The notes beneath the pieces were generated by a model that saw nothing but the letters and a program-made list of their open reading frames with translations, searched no databases and had not been told where the DNA came from. This document shows, in pieces, positions 6,477 through 9,021 of a stretch of DNA of 9,021 nt (its first letter is position 1; the number at the start of each line of letters is the position of its first letter). Source of the DNA: Candidatus Eiseniibacteriota bacterium (lineage in GTDB: Bacteria; Eisenbacteria; RBG-16-71-46; CAIMUX01; VGJL01). The translations under genes and the position numbers were made by a program. The DNA is taken from contig WJJW01000493.1 in NCBI GenBank assembly GCA_014729455.1, forward strand, positions 1 to 9,021, given 5' to 3'.

Positions 6477-7691
6477 ATGGAGCGCTGGATCTATCTCGAC
6501 AACGCGGCGACGACGCCGCTCGACCCCCGGGTCCTCGAGGAGATGATGCCGTGGCTGACCGAGCGGTTCGGCAACGCCTCGAGCCACCACCACGCCTACG
6601 GCTGGGAGGCCGAGGAGGCGGTGGAGACCGCCCGCGCCCGGGTGGCCGCGTTGCTGGGGGCTCCGGCCCGCTCGCTGGTCTTCACCAGCGGGGCCACCGA
6701 GTCGAACAACCTTGCGCTCAAGGGGGCGTTCGGCGCCTACCGTTCGAAGGGGAACCACCTGATCGTCAGCCGGATCGAGCACAAGGCGGTCCTCGACGTC
6801 TGCGCCGCCCTGGAGGACCAGGGGGCGGAGGTGACCCGGCTCCCGGTCGACCGGTTCGGCCGGGTCGATCCCGAGAGCGTGCGGGAGGCGATCCGGGACA
6901 CGACGATCCTCGTCTCGATCATGCACGCGAACAACGAGATCGGCACGATCCAGGACCTCGCCGCGATCGGGCGGATCTGCAAGGAGCGCGGGGTTGTGCT
7001 GCATACCGACGCGGCGCAATCGGTCGGGAAGATCCAGTTCGACGCCGACGCGCTGGGGGTCGATCTCGTGTCGATCTCCGGACACAAGATCTACGGACCG
7101 AAGGGGGTCGGCGCGCTGTGGATCCGCCGGCGCGCGCCGCGGGTGGCGCTCCTTCCGCAGATCGACGGGGGAGGTCACGAGCACGGGTTCCGTTCCGGGA
7201 CGCTCAACGTGCCGGGAATCGTCGGGTTCGGCCGCGCGGCGGAGATCTGCGCGCGGGAGCGGGAGACGGAAGCCGAACGAATCCGCGCGCTGCGGGATCG
7301 CCTCCAGGCGGGGATCGAGTCGGGGCTCGAGGAGGTCGACCGCAACGGTGCCCCGGACGCGCGCCTGCCCGGGAACCTGAACCTGAGCTTCGGTTACGTG
7401 GAGGGCGAATCGTTGTTGATGGGCCTGAACGGAATCGCCGTCTCCACCGGCAGCGCATGTACGTCGGCCAGCCTCGAGCCGTCGCACGTGCTGCAGGCGA
7501 TCGGGCGGAGGGCCGAGCGGGCGCAGAGCTCGATCCGGTTCAGCCTCGGGCGGTTCAACACCGAAGGAGAGATCGACGAGACGGTCCGCCGCGTGGTCTC
7601 GACCGTTCGGCGGTTGCGGGAGCTGTCCCCGCTCTATGAGATGATGCAGGAGGAAGCCGGCTCCGGCGGAGGAGACCCGGCGAACCGATAG
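6477..7691 (+). CDS. iscS: Cysteine desulfurase (IscS type)
   Basis: PLP enzyme that takes sulfur from L-cysteine as an enzyme-bound persulfide and passes it to Fe-S scaffolds and thio-modification enzymes; releases alanine. 404 residues, the same length as E. coli IscS. Visible features: YLDNAATTPLDPRV at the N-terminus, SGATESNN, H102 in RIEHKAV (PLP stacking), D178 in HTDAAQS, the Schiff-base lysine K204 in SGHKIYGPKG, RSGTLNVPG, and the long mobile catalytic loop STGSACTSASLEPSHVL with C328, typical of group I IscS/NifS. The C-terminal LSPLYEMMQEE matches the IscS tail that contacts partners. ATG 6477 has GGAGG 4 nt upstream. The A-type carrier gene follows after 51 bp. No iscU lies between them and no iscR upstream, so its scaffold must be elsewhere. 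A NifS-like name is possible, but IscS fits better. Confidence 0.94.
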   Translation: MERWIYLDNAATTPLDPRVLEEMMPWLTERFGNASSHHHAYGWEAEEAVETARARVAALLGAPARSLVFTSGATESNNLALKGAFGAYRSKGNHLIVSRIEHKAVLDVCAALEDQGAEVTRLPVDRFGRVDPESVREAIRDTTILVSIMHANNEIGTIQDLAAIGRICKERGVVLHTDAAQSVGKIQFDADALGVDLVSISGHKIYGPKGVGALWIRRRAPRVALLPQIDGGGHEHGFRSGTLNVPGIVGFGRAAEICARERETEAERIRALRDRLQAGIESGLEEVDRNGAPDARLPGNLNLSFGYVEGESLLMGLNGIAVSTGSACTSASLEPSHVLQAIGRRAERAQSSIRFSLGRFNTEGEIDETVRRVVSTVRRLRELSPLYEMMQEEAGSGGGDPANR

Positions 7692-7742
7692 ATGCGATCC
7701 GATCCCCGGAACGATGGGGAAGATTCGAGAGGAGAAGAGACG

Positions 7743-8072
7743 ATGGCGATAGAGATCACCGACGCCGCGGTCGCCGCGGTCCATGAAGCGCGAGGGGCCG
7801 AGAAGCTGCCCGAGGACGTCTGCCTGCGCGTGGCGGTGAAGGGGGGCGGCTGCTCCGGCTTCTCGTACACCCTCGGGTTCGAGCCCGAGCCGCGCGAGGA
7901 GGACCGGATCATCGAGAAGGGGGGCGTCCGCGTGCTCCTCGATCCGAAGAGCGAGTCGTTCCTCGCCGGGGCGGTGCTCGACTACACCAGCGGCCTGAAC
8001 GGGAAGGGGTTCGTCTTCTCGAATCCGAACGCCAGCAGCACCTGCGGCTGCGGCAACTCCTTCGCCGTGTAG
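7743..8072 (+). CDS. A-type iron-sulfur carrier protein (IscA/ErpA family)
   Basis: Binds iron or [2Fe-2S]/[4Fe-4S] clusters and hands them to target apoproteins. 109 residues, the normal size. The three invariant cysteines are present: C37 in GGGCSGF, and C101 and C103 in the C-terminal TCGCGNSF; between them are DPKSESFL and LDYTSGLNGKGFVFSNPNA, the usual HesB-like fold segments. I start at ATG 7743, where AGGAG lies 8 nt upstream; an in-frame ATG at 7692, touching the iscS stop, would add 17 charged residues foreign to the family. It is in the iscS operon, directly behind the desulfurase where iscU usually sits, and the thioesterase follows after 8 bp. IscA, ErpA and SufA cannot be separated by motif alone, hence no symbol. 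Confidence 0.93.
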   Translation: MAIEITDAAVAAVHEARGAEKLPEDVCLRVAVKGGGCSGFSYTLGFEPEPREEDRIIEKGGVRVLLDPKSESFLAGAVLDYTSGLNGKGFVFSNPNASSTCGCGNSFAV

Positions 8073-8080
8073 CGACGACG

Positions 8081-8494
8081 ATGTCCGCCTTCGAGCACGC
8101 GCTCACCGTGCGCTTCCACGAGGTCGATCCGGCCGGGATCGTCTTCTTCGGTCGGATCTTCGGCTACGCCCACGACGCCTATGAAGCGTGGATCCGTACG
8201 GTCGGCTTTCCGCTCGAGGTGCCGATCGCGGAGCGCGGATACGCGCTCCCGCTCGCCCACGCCGAGGCGGACTTCCACAGCCCGATCCGCGGCGGGACCG
8301 AACTGCGGGTGTTCCTGGAGGTCCTCTCGATCGGAACCAGCTCGTTCACCGTGCGCTCGCGGATCCTCGGCAAGGAGGGGATGCGGCACGCGACCGTGGA
8401 GACGACGCACGTTTGCATCGATCCCGCGGGGGGGCGTCCGCGGCCGATCCCGGACGATTTCCGCGCGGCGATCGAGCCGTACCGGACCGGTTAG
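8081..8494 (+). CDS. Acyl-CoA thioesterase of the 4HBT hotdog family, possibly DHNA-CoA thioesterase
   Basis: A 137-residue single hotdog domain that would hydrolyse an acyl- or aroyl-CoA. The N-terminal VRFHEVDPAGIVFFGRIFGY has the 4HBT motif with the likely catalytic aspartate D16, followed by the long helix AHDAYEAWI. The central HAEADFHSPIRGGTELRV is the usual second-strand segment. The motif resembles 4-hydroxybenzoyl-CoA, YbgC-like and dihydroxynaphthoyl-CoA thioesterases. The convergent acyl-CoA ligase, which could be MenE, makes a menaquinone role reasonable but unproven. It starts 8 bp after the Fe-S carrier stop, so it is probably cotranscribed with iscS; its SD is weak (no clear GGAGG), again suggesting coupling. 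It ends in a 4-bp tail-to-tail overlap (TTAG) with the ligase. Confidence 0.82.
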   Translation: MSAFEHALTVRFHEVDPAGIVFFGRIFGYAHDAYEAWIRTVGFPLEVPIAERGYALPLAHAEADFHSPIRGGTELRVFLEVLSIGTSSFTVRSRILGKEGMRHATVETTHVCIDPAGGRPRPIPDDFRAAIEPYRTG

Positions 8495-9021
8495 CCGGCG
8501 GCGAGCCGTTCCCGGACCGCCGAGCGGTCCGGCTTCCCGCTCGCGAGCCGCGGGATCTCTTCGCTCGTCCGGATCCGCGCGGGGAGCTTGAACCGCGCGA
8601 TCCGTCCGGAGAGCCGCTCGGAAAGCGCTTCGGTGTCGATCGCATCGCCGCTCGGACGGATCAGCGCCGCAGGGACCTCGCCCCACTCCGCGTCCGGCAC
8701 GCCGACCACGACCGCCTCCTCGACCGACGGGTCCTCGACGAGAGCCGCCTCGACCTCCGCCGGCGAGACGTTCTCCCCTCCGCGGATGATCCGGTCGTCC
8801 CGCCGGCCGGTCGGATGCAGACGTCTGTCGGAGTCGAGGCGTCCCGTGTCGCCGGTGCGCAGCCACCCCTCGCGGAGAGGCGGCTCGGCCCCTTTCTCCT
8901 CCTCCAGGTAGCGCCGCATCAGGACGGGACCGCGGACCTCGATCGCTCCTTCCTCATCGGCGGGAAGCGGCCTCCCGTCGTCGCCGACGATCCGGACCTC
9001 GACTCCGGTGATCGGTCGCCC
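8491..9021 (-). CDS. AMP-forming acyl-CoA synthetase, C-terminal part, cut by window edge; possibly MenE
   Basis: Only the last 176 residues are present; the N-terminal domain lies beyond base 9021. Reading from the edge, GRPITGVEVRIV and the VRGPVLMRRYL stretch lead into GWLRTGDTGRLD (the ATP/ribose-binding GD), then GRRDDRIIRGGENVSPAEVE, the hinge and start of the mobile C-terminal lid, VVVGVPDAEWGEVPAALI, FKLPARI and IPRLASGKPDR with the lysine (residue 163 of the fragment) needed for adenylation. These are the late core motifs of the ANL superfamily. The enzyme would activate a carboxylic acid as acyl-AMP and transfer it to CoA. The GENVSPAEVE and EWGEVP details are shared by MenE (o-succinylbenzoate-CoA ligase) and many fatty-acyl ligases, so the substrate is open. 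The neighbouring thioesterase favours MenE. Confidence 0.88.
   Translation of the reverse strand, partial: GRPITGVEVRIVGDDGRPLPADEEGAIEVRGPVLMRRYLEEEKGAEPPLREGWLRTGDTGRLDSDRRLHPTGRRDDRIIRGGENVSPAEVEAALVEDPSVEEAVVVGVPDAEWGEVPAALIRPSGDAIDTEALSERLSGRIARFKLPARIRTSEEIPRLASGKPDRSAVRERLAAG

Noticed and set aside
5634..7784. A 716-codon minus-strand frame running from inside iscS into the DUF4149 gene, as if a large fusion protein
   Set aside because: Only the last 212 residues look like a real membrane protein. The rest is antisense to iscS, and the gene has its own promoter and SD at 6272-6327.
7982..8866. 294-codon minus-strand frame opposite the thioesterase and ligase tail
   Set aside because: It has no recognisable motifs and runs out of frame with the clear ligase motifs on the same strand.

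Overview
The window is ordinary chromosomal DNA from a very GC-rich bacterium, with G or C at nearly all third codon positions and long spurious open frames antisense to real genes. The gene set is a coenzyme B12-dependent ribonucleotide reductase, two methylthiotransferases, an IscS-IscA pair, and a thioesterase beside an AMP-forming acyl-CoA ligase. It fits a non-model, probably Gram-negative lineage of the Acidobacteriota/Gemmatimonadota/Eisenbacteria kind. That placement is a guess from style and was not tested. I see no tRNA, rRNA, CRISPR array, insertion sequence or phage gene.

Layout. Bases 1-1628 (minus) hold the N-terminal part of nrdJ, cut by the left window edge. Behind it on the same strand is a LysR-type regulator (1792-2703). 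The 209-bp gap 2704-2912 is AT-rich compared with its surroundings and packed with symmetry: a 17-bp palindrome of the LysR-box form T-N11-A, a 21-bp-spaced direct repeat over the likely lysR promoter, and a nested inverted repeat. Then, on the plus strand, come mtaB (2913-4292) and miaB (4289-5653), which overlap by ATGA. miaB converges on, and overlaps by 20 bp, a four-helix membrane protein of the DUF4149 type (5634-6272, minus). Bases 6273-6476 carry a divergent promoter pair. To the right, iscS (6477-7691), an A-type Fe-S carrier (7743-8072) and a hotdog thioesterase (8081-8494) form an apparent operon. It converges on the C-terminal part of an AMP-forming acyl-CoA ligase (8491-9021, minus), which overlaps the thioesterase by 4 bp.

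How the genes fit together. The strongest theme is iron-sulfur biology. MtaB and MiaB are both radical-SAM enzymes that need two Fe-S clusters each, and IscS plus the A-type carrier could supply sulfur and clusters. iscU, hscBA, fdx and iscR are absent from the visible operon. The thioesterase/ligase pair would fit menaquinone synthesis (DHNA-CoA thioesterase and MenE), but either could act on other acyl-CoAs. No undescribed multi-gene system is evident. The most interesting unexplained signals are the structured lysR-mtaB intergenic region and a palindrome that covers the iscS ribosome binding site.
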